Of a stretch of DNA of 11,660 bases, positions 1 to 5,709 are shown one piece after another. Position 1 is the first letter of the stretch; every line of letters begins with the position of its first letter. Below the pieces are notes generated by a model that was not told the origin of the DNA, made no database searches, and saw nothing but the letters and a program-made list of their open reading frames with translations. Origin of the DNA: JBBAGE01 sp041655055 (lineage in GTDB: Bacteria > Pseudomonadota > Alphaproteobacteria > Rhodobacterales > Rhodobacteraceae); NCBI GenBank assembly GCA_041655055.1, contig JBBAGE010000067.1, forward strand, positions 1 to 11,660, written 5' to 3'. The position numbers and the translations under genes were made by a program.

Positions 1-692
1 CCTATCTGATGCTGTTGGTATCGGGGGGGCATTGCCAGTTTCTGATTGCCCGCGGACCGGACGATTTCAAACGGCTTGGCGGCACGATCGACGATGCCCC
101 GGGCGAGGCATTCGACAAAACCGCCCGGCTTTTGGGCCTGCCCCAACCCGGCGGCCCCGCGGTCGAGGCCGAGGCGACGCGCGGCGATCCCGCCCGTTTT
201 GCCTTTCCGCGCCCGCTGCTGGATCGGCCCGGATGCGATATGTCCTTTTCGGGCCTGAAAACCGCGCTGCGCCGCGCGCGTGACGGGGTGATTGCCGAAC
301 ATGGCGGGATCGATCTGCAAACCCGGGCCGATCTGTGCGCCGGGTTTCAGGCGGCGGTAATGGATGTGCTGGCCGAAAAATCCGCCCGCGCGCTGGTGGA
401 ATATATGGCGCTTGCGCCCACGCAGCCTGCCTTTGCCGTGGCCGGTGGTGTTGCCGCGAACAAGACCATTCGTGCCGCGCTAGAGACTGTTTCCACCCGC
501 GCCGGCGCCCGGTTCACCGCCCCGCCGCTGGCGCTTTGCACCGATAATGCCGCGATGATCGCCTGGGCGGGGATCGAGCGTTTTCGCTTGGGCGCGCGCG
601 ATGACCTGACACTTTCGGCCCGCCCGCGCTGGCCGCTGGATAAAACCAGCCCCGCATTGCTGGGTTCGGGCAAAAAAGGGGCCAAAGCATGA
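1..692 (+). CDS. tsaD: tRNA N6-adenosine threonylcarbamoyltransferase TsaD, C-terminal part (5' end outside window)
   Basis: TsaD transfers the threonylcarbamoyl group from TC-AMP to A37 of ANN-decoding tRNAs (t6A), working in the cytoplasm with TsaB and TsaE. The reading frame is open from the first full codon (3-5), so the gene enters from the left and its first internal ATG at 9 is not the start. About 229 residues are visible. Family signatures are LLVSGGHCQF at the left edge, the GEAFDK stretch, MSFSGLKTALRR, VAGGVAANK and the C-terminal CTDNAAMIAWAG, whose aspartate is a metal ligand of the ASKHA fold. The N-terminal HxxxH metal motif would lie outside the window. The stop overlaps the gpsA start by four bases (ATGA), which suggests translational coupling. 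No frameshift is seen. Confidence 0.95.
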   Translation, partial: YLMLLVSGGHCQFLIARGPDDFKRLGGTIDDAPGEAFDKTARLLGLPQPGGPAVEAEATRGDPARFAFPRPLLDRPGCDMSFSGLKTALRRARDGVIAEHGGIDLQTRADLCAGFQAAVMDVLAEKSARALVEYMALAPTQPAFAVAGGVAANKTIRAALETVSTRAGARFTAPPLALCTDNAAMIAWAGIERFRLGARDDLTLSARPRWPLDKTSPALLGSGKKGAKA

Positions 693-1651
693 GCGATGTG
701 GCAATTCTGGGCGCGGGCGCCTTTGGCACGGCGCTGGCGATCAGCCTTGCGGGGGCCGGGCAAAGGGTGAGCCTTTGGGCGCGCGACGGGGCGCATGTGA
801 CCCAAATGCAGGCGGATCGCGAAAATATCGCCCGGCTGCCCGGATTTGCCCTGCCCGCATATGTGAGCCTGACACAGGATTTGGCCACAATTACCGCGCC
901 TATCGTGGTGATCACCGTGCCCATGCAGGCATTGCGCGAGTTTTTGGCAGAAAATGCCGCATATCTTTCGCAAAAGACACTGATCGCGGCCTGCAAGGGC
1001 ATTGATCTGGCGACCGGCGCGGGGCCGATTGCGCTGATCCAGTCCGCCTGCCCCGATGCCCATGCGGCCATGCTGTCCGGCCCCAGCTTTGCCGCTGATA
1101 TCGCCGCCGGCCTGCCCACTGCGCTGACACTGGCCGCCGGGGATGACGCCACGGCCGCCGCGCTGCAAGACGCGCTTTCAACCGACAATCTGCGGATCTA
1201 TCGCAGCACGGATCGCATCGGGGTGGAACTGGGCGGCGCGCTGAAAAACGTGATCGCGCTGGCCGCCGGGATGAGCATGGGCGCAGGGCTGGGCGAAAGC
1301 GCGCGCGCGGCGCTGATGACGCGCGGCTATGCCGAAATGTTGCGTTTTGCCACGGCGCAGGGGGCGCAGCCTGCCACGCTTGCGGGGCTGTCGGGGCTGG
1401 GCGATCTGGTGCTGACCTGCACATCGCAGAAATCGCGCAACTATTCCCACGGGCTGATGCTGGGCGCGGGCCAACCCCCGCAAAAGGCCACGGTCGAAGG
1501 CGTGGCCACCGCCCGCGCCGTGACGGATATTGCGAAAACGCGTGGAATAGATATGCCGATCGCGGCCGCCGTCGCGGCCGTTCTGGCCCAGGAACTGACC
1601 ATCCCCGAGGCGATGAAAGCCCTGCTTTCGCGCCCGCTGAAAAAGGAATGA
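689..1651 (+). CDS. gpsA: NAD(P)-dependent glycerol-3-phosphate dehydrogenase
   Basis: GpsA reduces dihydroxyacetone phosphate to sn-glycerol-3-phosphate in the cytoplasm, supplying the backbone for phospholipids. The protein is 320 residues, normal for the family. The N-terminal Rossmann fold shows GAGAFG at residues 8-13; the second conserved block is SGPSFAADI near 130-138. The catalytic lysine region appears as LGGALKNVIALAAG (K186, N187), with a further conserved lysine at K103 in CKGI. The helical C-terminal domain carries LSGLGDLVLTCTS and SRNYSHG. The ATG at 689 overlaps the tsaD stop and is preceded by an AAGGGG ribosome site at good spacing. It is the second gene of the tsaD-gpsA-yciI-EVE operon, and three bases separate its stop from the next ATG. 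Confidence 0.97.
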   Translation: MSDVAILGAGAFGTALAISLAGAGQRVSLWARDGAHVTQMQADRENIARLPGFALPAYVSLTQDLATITAPIVVITVPMQALREFLAENAAYLSQKTLIAACKGIDLATGAGPIALIQSACPDAHAAMLSGPSFAADIAAGLPTALTLAAGDDATAAALQDALSTDNLRIYRSTDRIGVELGGALKNVIALAAGMSMGAGLGESARAALMTRGYAEMLRFATAQGAQPATLAGLSGLGDLVLTCTSQKSRNYSHGLMLGAGQPPQKATVEGVATARAVTDIAKTRGIDMPIAAAVAAVLAQELTIPEAMKALLSRPLKKE

Positions 1652-1654
1652 CCC

Positions 1655-1927
1655 ATGCGCTATGTGCTTATTTGCGCCGATAAACCCGGCGCGCTGCAAA
1701 CCCGGCTGGATAATCGCGCCGCCCATCTGGCCTATATCGAGGCCAGCGGCATTGTCGAACAGGCGGGGCCCGTGCTTGATGATGATGGCGCTATGCGTGG
1801 TTCGGTCGTGATCTTGACGGCAGATAGCCTTGGGGCGGCGCAGGATTGGGCGGCGAATGATCCCTATAATCAGGCGGGTTTGTTTGAATCCGTGTCTATT
1901 CAGGCCTGGAACCGGGTGATCGGCTGA
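1655..1927 (+). CDS. YciI-like small protein
   Basis: A 90-residue protein of the YciI family, a ferredoxin-like alpha/beta fold with a conserved His-Asp pair. The in vivo reaction of most members is unknown, although relatives include hydrolase-like and dehalogenase-like proteins. Visible features are the N-terminal strand MRYVLICADKPGA, the histidine in RAAHLAYIE (H24), the AGPVLDDDG turn, and NDPY near residues 68-71 bearing the conserved aspartate. The start is well fixed: a GGA ribosome site lies seven bases before the ATG and the gpsA stop is only three bases away. The stop overlaps the following EVE gene start by one base (TGATG). It is likely cytoplasmic and co-transcribed with both neighbours. 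The substrate cannot be assigned from sequence. Confidence 0.9.
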   Translation: MRYVLICADKPGALQTRLDNRAAHLAYIEASGIVEQAGPVLDDDGAMRGSVVILTADSLGAAQDWAANDPYNQAGLFESVSIQAWNRVIG

Positions 1928-2346
1928 TGCAATACTGGTTGTTCAAATCCGAATCCGAAGTCTGGAGCTGGGATCAACAGGTCGCCAAAGGCGCCGAGGG
2001 CGAAGAATGGGACGGCGTGCGTAATTATCAGGCACGCAATAACATGCGCGCGATGAAGCTGGGCGATCTGGGGTTTTTCTATCACTCGCGCGCGGAAAAA
2101 GAGATCGTGGGCATTGTCGAAGTCTGCGCCCTTGCCCATCCCGACAGCACCAGCGACGATCCGCGTTGGGAATGTGTCGATATTCGCGCCGTGCGCCCGT
2201 TTATCAAACCCGTCACGCTGGCGATGTGCAAAGATGATCCGCGTCTGGCCGATATGGTGTTGGTGAATAATTCCCGCCTGTCGGTGCAACCGGTGACCGA
2301 GGCCGAATGGCGCATCGTCTGCGAATTGGGCGAAACCGCGCCCTAG
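1927..2346 (+). CDS. EVE domain protein (PUA-like, THYN1 family)
   Basis: A 139-residue protein that is a single EVE domain, related to eukaryotic thymocyte nuclear protein 1. EVE domains belong to the PUA-like superfamily; those studied bind modified nucleobases in DNA or RNA. Typical blocks are the N-terminal YWLFKSES (most relatives have KSEP), WDGVRNYQARNNMRAMK at 28-44, the GDLGFFYHS strand, GIVEV, a VDIRAV strand with the PVTLA element, and the C-terminal LVNNSRLSVQPVTEAEW. The ATG overlaps the YciI stop and has only a poor ribosome site of its own, so coupled translation is likely. It is the last gene of the operon; a GC hairpin follows five bases after the stop. The ligand is unknown; a role in RNA modification is inference from the tsaD linkage. 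Confidence 0.93.
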   Translation: MQYWLFKSESEVWSWDQQVAKGAEGEEWDGVRNYQARNNMRAMKLGDLGFFYHSRAEKEIVGIVEVCALAHPDSTSDDPRWECVDIRAVRPFIKPVTLAMCKDDPRLADMVLVNNSRLSVQPVTEAEWRIVCELGETAP

Positions 2347-2350
2347 ATGG

Positions 2351-2373
2351 TGGCCCCGCTGGGTGCGGGGCCA
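2351..2373. terminator. GC-rich hairpin between convergent genes, possible terminator
   Basis: TGGCCCCGC and GCGGGGCCA form a perfect nine-base stem around the five-base loop TGGGT. It sits five bases after the EVE stop and ten bases before the end of the convergent DUF2853 gene. There is no T-run on either side, so it is not a classical intrinsic terminator. It may end transcription with Rho help or protect 3' ends of both transcripts. Confidence 0.55.
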
Positions 2374-2382
2374 ATCAGCCGA

Positions 2383-2724
2383 TCAGGCATAGGCCGATTC
2401 TTTTTCAAAATGCTTGGTCAGCAGGTAATAAACCACCGCGCGATATTTGCGCGGTTCCGACCGGCCATAGGTTTCGATCACGCTTTCGATGCCATCCATC
2501 AATTCGGGGCCATCCGGCAGCCCGAGTTTCTTGATCAGAAAGTTGTTCTTGACCGTTTCCAATTCCGATTTGCTGGACGCAGCGACAAGCGCGCCATCGT
2601 CATTGTAAATCGACGGCCCGCAGCCGATGGTGACACTGGTCAACAGATCCATATCTGGTGTCACGTTGCATTTATTCCGCAGATCATCCGCATATTTGGC
2701 GATCAATTCGTCGCGTTTGTTCAT
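2383..2724 (-). CDS. DUF2853 family protein
   Basis: A small soluble protein of unknown function, recognised as DUF2853, a family seen widely in alphaproteobacteria and some Bacteroidetes. With the chosen start (MNKRDELIAKYADDL) it has 113 residues. Hallmarks are CNVTPDMDLL, the very conserved TIGCGPSIYNDDGALV, ELETVKNNFLIKKLGL, and a C-terminal helix YRAVVYYLLTKHFEKE. There is no signal peptide or membrane segment. In-frame ATGs also exist at 2739 and 2751; the inner one was chosen because it fits the family N-terminus and has GGGA nine bases upstream, while the outer two lack a ribosome site and fall close to the predicted transcription start. It stands alone, convergent to the EVE gene and separated from ahcY by a terminator, so it is probably monocistronic. 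Confidence 0.88.
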   Translation of the reverse strand: MNKRDELIAKYADDLRNKCNVTPDMDLLTSVTIGCGPSIYNDDGALVAASSKSELETVKNNFLIKKLGLPDGPELMDGIESVIETYGRSEPRKYRAVVYYLLTKHFEKESAYA

Positions 2725-2758
2725 GTCGCGTTGTCCCATGCTAGTAACCAATGCAGCA

Positions 2759-2786
2759 AGTTTAACAAGCCAGCGGTGCCTGCCAA
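2759..2786 (-). promoter_or_regulatory. candidate sigma-70 promoter of the DUF2853 gene
   Basis: On the minus strand TTGGCA (2781-2786) is followed after 16 bases by TAAACT (2759-2764). The first box matches the -35 consensus at five of six positions and the second matches the -10 at four of six. Transcription would start near 2751-2753, which favours the inner start codons of the gene. Prediction by eye only. Confidence 0.4.
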
Positions 2787-2815
2787 GTCTTAACTTGTCC
2801 CAAGGTCAAGGAATA

Positions 2816-2843
2816 GGAGGGCCCGACCCCCCGGGAACCCTCC
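2816..2843. repeat. unexplained imperfect hairpin in the ahcY/DUF2853 gap
   Basis: GGAGGG (2816-2821) pairs with CCCTCC (2838-2843), and inside it CCCG (2822-2825) pairs with CGGG (2832-2835) around a six-base C-rich loop, with a two-base AA bulge. No T-run follows on either strand, and ahcY already has a terminator at 2920-2975. The surrounding stretch 2787-2919 has no gene with a ribosome site or recognisable protein, and nothing else in it could be identified. Confidence 0.45.
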
Positions 2844-2919
2844 ACCACCCCTATGCGCCCATGGGCACCCGCGAGTATGAATATCCGGCCTTCTGGCCCT
2901 GCCTTTACCCTAGCGCCGG

Positions 2920-2975
2920 AAAACCGCCCGCGCAAATCGCAAATGCCAACAATTTGGCGCAAATGCCGCGGGCGG
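2920..2975 (-). terminator. intrinsic terminator of ahcY
   Basis: Read on the minus strand, CCGCCCGCG (2975 down to 2967) pairs perfectly with CGCGGGCGG (2932 down to 2924) and is followed directly by TTTT (2923-2920). The 34-base loop contains its own five-base stem, GCCAA/TTGGC at 2945-2949 and 2954-2958. Seven bases separate the outer stem from the ahcY stop. The tail of only four T residues is short but usual for GC-rich genomes. Confidence 0.72.
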
Positions 2976-2981
2976 GGCCGA

Positions 2982-4376
2982 TCAATAGCGGTAATGTTCG
3001 GGCTTATACGGGCCTTCGGTGCTGACACCGATATAGGCGGCCTGTTCGGGGCGCAGTTCGGTCAGCTTGACGCCGATCCGATCCAGATGCAGGCGCGCGA
3101 CCTTTTCATCCAGATGTTTGGGCAGGATATAAACGCCGGGCTTGTATTCATCGCCCTTGGTCCACAATTCGATCTGCGCAAGCACCTGGTTGGTGAAACT
3201 GGCCGACATCACGAATGACGGATGCCCGGTGGCATTCCCGAGGTTGAGCAAGCGCCCCTCGGACAGCAGGATGATGCGATTGCCCGAGGGCATTTCGATC
3301 ATATCCACCTGTTCCTTGATATTGGTCCATTTGTGGTTTTTCAGGGCGGCAACCTGAATTTCATTGTCGAAATGGCCGATATTGCCGACGATGGCCATGT
3401 TTTTCATCTCGCGCATATGCTCGATCCGGATCACGTCGCGATTGCCGGTGGTGGTGATGAAAATATCGGCGGTGGCCACTTCGTCTTCCAAAGTGGTCAC
3501 CTCGAACCCGTCCATCGCGGCTTGCAGGGCGCAGATCGGGTCGATTTCGGTCACTTTCACCCGCGCGCCGGCGCCGCGCAGCGATGCGGCCGAACCTTTG
3601 CCCACATCGCCATAGCCGCAAACAACCGCGACCTTGCCGGCCATCATCGTATCGGTGGCGCGACGGATACCATCGACCAGCGATTCCTTGCAGCCATATT
3701 TATTGTCGAATTTCGATTTGGTGACGGAATCGTTCACGTTGATTGCCGGGAATGGCAATTGCCCCTGTTTGAGCAATTCATAAAGCCGGTGCACGCCGGT
3801 GGTGGTTTCCTCGCTGACGCCCTGAATGGCATCGCGCTGGCGGGTGAACCAGCCGGGGCTGGCGGCCATGCGTTTGCGGATCTGGGCGAACAGGGCGACT
3901 TCTTCGTCGGATTGCGGATTGGCGATCAGGGCATCTTCGCCCGCCTCGACCCGCGCGCCCATCAGGATATAGAGCGTCGCATCGCCGCCATCATCAAGGA
4001 TCATGTTGCAATCGCCTTGGGGGAAATCAAAAATCCGGTCGGCGTAATCCCAGTATTCTTCCAGTGTTTCGCCCTTGATCGCGAAAACCGGCACGCCCGC
4101 GGCCGCGATTGCCGCCGCCGCGTGATCCTGGGTGGAAAAAATATTGCAAGACGCCCAACGCACATCGGCGCCCAGCGCCACCAGCGTTTCGATCAAAACC
4201 GCGGTCTGGATCGTCATATGCAGACTGCCCGCAATCCGCGCGCCGGCAAGCGGTTTCATTGCGCCGAATTCATCGCGCAGCGCCATCAATCCGGGCATTT
4301 CGGTTTCGGCGATTTCGATTTCCTTGCGGCCGAAATCAGCCAGTGAAATATCCTTGACGATATAATCGGTGGTCAC
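2982..4376 (-). CDS. ahcY: adenosylhomocysteinase (S-adenosylhomocysteine hydrolase)
   Basis: AhcY reversibly splits S-adenosylhomocysteine, the product inhibitor of SAM-dependent methyltransferases, into adenosine and homocysteine, using tightly bound NAD. The protein is 464 residues, the usual bacterial length. The N-terminus TDYIVKDISLADFGRKEIE is typical of Rhodobacter relatives. Substrate-domain blocks include GSLHMTIQTAVLIETL and the SCNIFSTQDHAAAAI stretch; the lysine/aspartate catalytic region is NVNDSVTKSKFDNKYGCKESLVDGI (about 213-237); the NAD loop is GYGDVGKG at 254-261; GHPSFVMS and the C-terminal YKPEHYRY complete it. The frame is open further upstream, but GTG at 4376 was chosen because AGGAGG lies exactly seven bases before it and it matches family starts. 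In R. capsulatus this gene also neighbours the reg locus. Confidence 0.97.
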   Translation of the reverse strand: MTTDYIVKDISLADFGRKEIEIAETEMPGLMALRDEFGAMKPLAGARIAGSLHMTIQTAVLIETLVALGADVRWASCNIFSTQDHAAAAIAAAGVPVFAIKGETLEEYWDYADRIFDFPQGDCNMILDDGGDATLYILMGARVEAGEDALIANPQSDEEVALFAQIRKRMAASPGWFTRQRDAIQGVSEETTTGVHRLYELLKQGQLPFPAINVNDSVTKSKFDNKYGCKESLVDGIRRATDTMMAGKVAVVCGYGDVGKGSAASLRGAGARVKVTEIDPICALQAAMDGFEVTTLEDEVATADIFITTTGNRDVIRIEHMREMKNMAIVGNIGHFDNEIQVAALKNHKWTNIKEQVDMIEMPSGNRIILLSEGRLLNLGNATGHPSFVMSASFTNQVLAQIELWTKGDEYKPGVYILPKHLDEKVARLHLDRIGVKLTELRPEQAAYIGVSTEGPYKPEHYRY

Positions 4377-4383
4377 GCGGTGC

Positions 4384-4389
4384 CCTCCT
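4384..4389 (-). promoter_or_regulatory. consensus ribosome binding site fixing the GTG start of ahcY
   Basis: AGGAGG on the minus strand, seven bases before GTG at 4376. This perfect match to the 16S tail decides the non-ATG start against the longer upstream open frame. Confidence 0.85.
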
Positions 4390-4408
4390 GCGGGAATGGA
4401 TTTCGCTT

Positions 4409-4437
4409 TGGATAGCATCGCCTTGGCGGCTCGACAA
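4409..4437 (-). promoter_or_regulatory. candidate promoter of ahcY
   Basis: On the minus strand TTGTCG (4432-4437), a 17-base spacer, then TATCCA (4409-4414). The -35 box matches four of six consensus positions and the -10 three of six. Its -35 box overlaps, on the opposite strand, the -35 candidate of the divergent HD-domain gene. No known SAM or SAH riboswitch fold was recognised in the short leader. Confidence 0.35.
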
Positions 4438-4460
4438 TGGCGAGGCTTGTTGGATATCGT
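4431..4460 (+). promoter_or_regulatory. candidate promoter of the HD-domain gene
   Basis: TCGACA (4431-4436), an 18-base spacer, then TATCGT (4455-4460), with five and four of six consensus matches. Transcription would start near 4467, giving a leader of about 17 bases ahead of the GAGG ribosome site and the ATG at 4484. Confidence 0.4.
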
Positions 4461-4483
4461 GCGCTGGTTAACAAGAGGCTGAA

Positions 4484-5074
4484 ATGAAACAACCCCGCGC
4501 ATGGCAAAGGATGCTTTCGGGCCGCAGGCTGGATCTGCTGGACCCGTCGCCTTTGGATATTGAAATCGAAGATATTGCCCATGGGCTGGCGTTTGTCGCG
4601 CGCTGGAACGGGCAGACAAAGGGCGATTATCCCTATTCCGTGGCGCAACATTCGCTGCTGGTGGTGGATCTGTTCACGCGGATCGCGCCCAGCGCGCCGG
4701 TGCGGTGGCAACTGGCCGCACTTTTGCATGATGCGCCGGAATATGTGATCGGCGATATGATATCCCCGGTCAAATCCGCCGTTGGCCCCGATTACGGCGC
4801 GCTGGATGATCGGCTGTCGGGGGCGATCCATATCAAATTCGGCCTGCCCGCGCATATTCCCGCCCAGACCAAAGCGCGCATTAAACGCGCCGACCGCATC
4901 AGCGCCTGGCTTGAGGCAACCCAGATCGCCGGTTTCGACCTGGCCGAGGCCAACCGCTTTTTCGGCCGCCCCGATCCTGCGCTGATCGATGGGATCACCA
5001 TTCAGCCGCGCCCGCCGGTGCAGGTGCGCGATGATTTCCGCGCCCGCTTTGCGACACTGATCGCGCAGGTTTAG
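4484..5074 (+). CDS. HD-domain phosphohydrolase (YfbR-like)
   Basis: A 196-residue soluble protein of the HD superfamily, metal-dependent phosphohydrolases. The metal-binding set is visible: H56 in SVAQHSLLVVD, H82-D83 in ALLHDAPEYVIGDM, and D137 in KRADRISAWLEA. The overall pattern, with the conserved EYVIGDMISPVK segment, resembles YfbR-type 5'-deoxynucleotidases, so a nucleotide monophosphate substrate is plausible but not shown by the sequence. GAGG lies five bases before the ATG. The gene diverges from ahcY (107-base gap) and converges on regA, their stops only three bases apart. In Rhodobacter capsulatus the corresponding space between regA and ahcY holds hvrA and hvrB, neither of which is present here. 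Nucleoside chemistry links it loosely to ahcY, which releases adenosine. Confidence 0.85.
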   Translation: MKQPRAWQRMLSGRRLDLLDPSPLDIEIEDIAHGLAFVARWNGQTKGDYPYSVAQHSLLVVDLFTRIAPSAPVRWQLAALLHDAPEYVIGDMISPVKSAVGPDYGALDDRLSGAIHIKFGLPAHIPAQTKARIKRADRISAWLEATQIAGFDLAEANRFFGRPDPALIDGITIQPRPPVQVRDDFRARFATLIAQV

Positions 5075-5077
5075 GGC

Positions 5078-5641
5078 CTATTTCGGGCTGCGCTTCGCCA
5101 AAATCCGCTGCAGCGTGCGCCGGTGCATGTTCAGCCGCCGCGCGGTTTCCGATACATTCCGATCGCAAAGCTCATAGACCCGCTGGATATGTTCCCAGCG
5201 CACGCGGTCCGCGCTCATGGGATTATCGGGGGGTGGGGGCAAGGCATCGCCGGTGGCCAGCAGGGCATTGGTGATGTCATTGGCATCGGCGGGTTTCGAC
5301 AGATAATCGGTCGCACCGATTTTCACCGCCGCCACGGCGGTGGCAATCGCACCATAGCCCGTCAGCACCACAATGCGGCTATCGGGGCGCTTTTCGCGCA
5401 GGGTTTCCACCACATCCAGCCCGCTGCCATCACCCAGCCGCAGATCGACCACGGCATAGGCCGGCGGGCGGGCCGTGGCGATGGCCTTACCCGCGGCAAC
5501 GGACCCGGCGCTTTCAACCTCGAACCCGCGCTTTTCCATGGCGCGGATCAGGCGGCGCAGGAATTGTTCGTCATCATCGACCAGCAACAACGAGCAGTCG
5601 GGGCCAATGTCACCGATTTCGGATTCTTCGCTTTCGGACAC
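5078..5641 (-). CDS. regA: redox response regulator RegA (PrrA/ActR)
   Basis: RegA is the global response regulator phosphorylated by RegB; in Rhodobacter it controls photosynthesis, carbon and nitrogen fixation, hydrogen use and respiratory oxidases. The protein has 187 residues. The receiver domain spans about 16-128 with acidic residues in LLLVDDDE, phosphoacceptor D66 in VVDLRLGDGSGLDV, T94 in VVLTGYG and K116 in LSKPAD. A PPPP linker at 135-138 leads to a Fis-type helix-turn-helix, NVSETARRLNMHRRTLQRIL, almost invariant in this family. The start is GTG at 5641, with GGAG eight bases upstream. It follows senC in the same direction after 68 bases that hold a hairpin and a possible promoter. 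Its 3' end meets the HD-domain gene tail to tail. Confidence 0.97.
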   Translation of the reverse strand: MSESEESEIGDIGPDCSLLLVDDDEQFLRRLIRAMEKRGFEVESAGSVAAGKAIATARPPAYAVVDLRLGDGSGLDVVETLREKRPDSRIVVLTGYGAIATAVAAVKIGATDYLSKPADANDITNALLATGDALPPPPDNPMSADRVRWEHIQRVYELCDRNVSETARRLNMHRRTLQRILAKRSPK

Positions 5642-5649
5642 CGGGCATT

Positions 5650-5653
5650 CTCC
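5650..5653 (-). promoter_or_regulatory. ribosome binding site fixing the GTG start of regA
   Basis: GGAG on the minus strand, eight bases before GTG at 5641. The nearby ATG seven bases upstream is out of frame, so the GTG is the only start with suitable spacing. Confidence 0.65.
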
Positions 5654-5662
5654 GCGCTATTT

Positions 5663-5697
5663 CCTGCTGGCGCCACCTTATGCAGCGTGGCGGCAGG
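5663..5697 (-). repeat. bulged stem-loop between senC and regA
   Basis: CGCCAC (5671-5676) pairs with GTGGCG (5687-5692) around a ten-base loop, and CCTGC (5663-5667) pairs with GCAGG (5693-5697) beyond a three-base bulge, giving 11 base pairs. No T-run follows in the direction of transcription, so a full terminator is unlikely; processing, attenuation or mRNA stabilisation between the two genes is possible. Confidence 0.5.
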
Positions 5698-5703
5698 GGT
5701 CAA
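5675..5703 (-). promoter_or_regulatory. candidate internal promoter for regA
   Basis: On the minus strand TTGACC (5698-5703), a 17-base spacer, then TAAGGT (5675-5680). The -35 box is five of six, but the -10 box only about three of six. It would let regA be expressed apart from senC. It overlaps the stem-loop at 5663-5697. Confidence 0.3.
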
Positions 5704-5709
5704 ACTTTC

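Noticed and set aside
347..1168. Long minus-strand open frames opposite tsaD and gpsA
   Set aside because: High G+C leaves many antisense frames open; the sense frames here are unmistakable genes.
2853..3025. Small plus-strand open frames in the ahcY/DUF2853 gap
   Set aside because: No ribosome site, overlap with the ahcY 3' end and terminator, and no recognisable protein sequence.
3222..4346. Long plus-strand open frame opposite ahcY (374 codons)
   Set aside because: It is the antisense shadow of the certain ahcY gene, with no ribosome site and no family resemblance.
4377..4483. SAM or SAH riboswitch ahead of ahcY
   Set aside because: The leader from the likely promoter is only a few tens of bases and shows no recognisable SAH or SAM aptamer core.
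4377..4619. N-terminal extension of ahcY on the minus strand up to 4619
   Set aside because: It overlaps the HD-domain gene and has no family similarity; the perfect AGGAGG before GTG 4376 decides the start.
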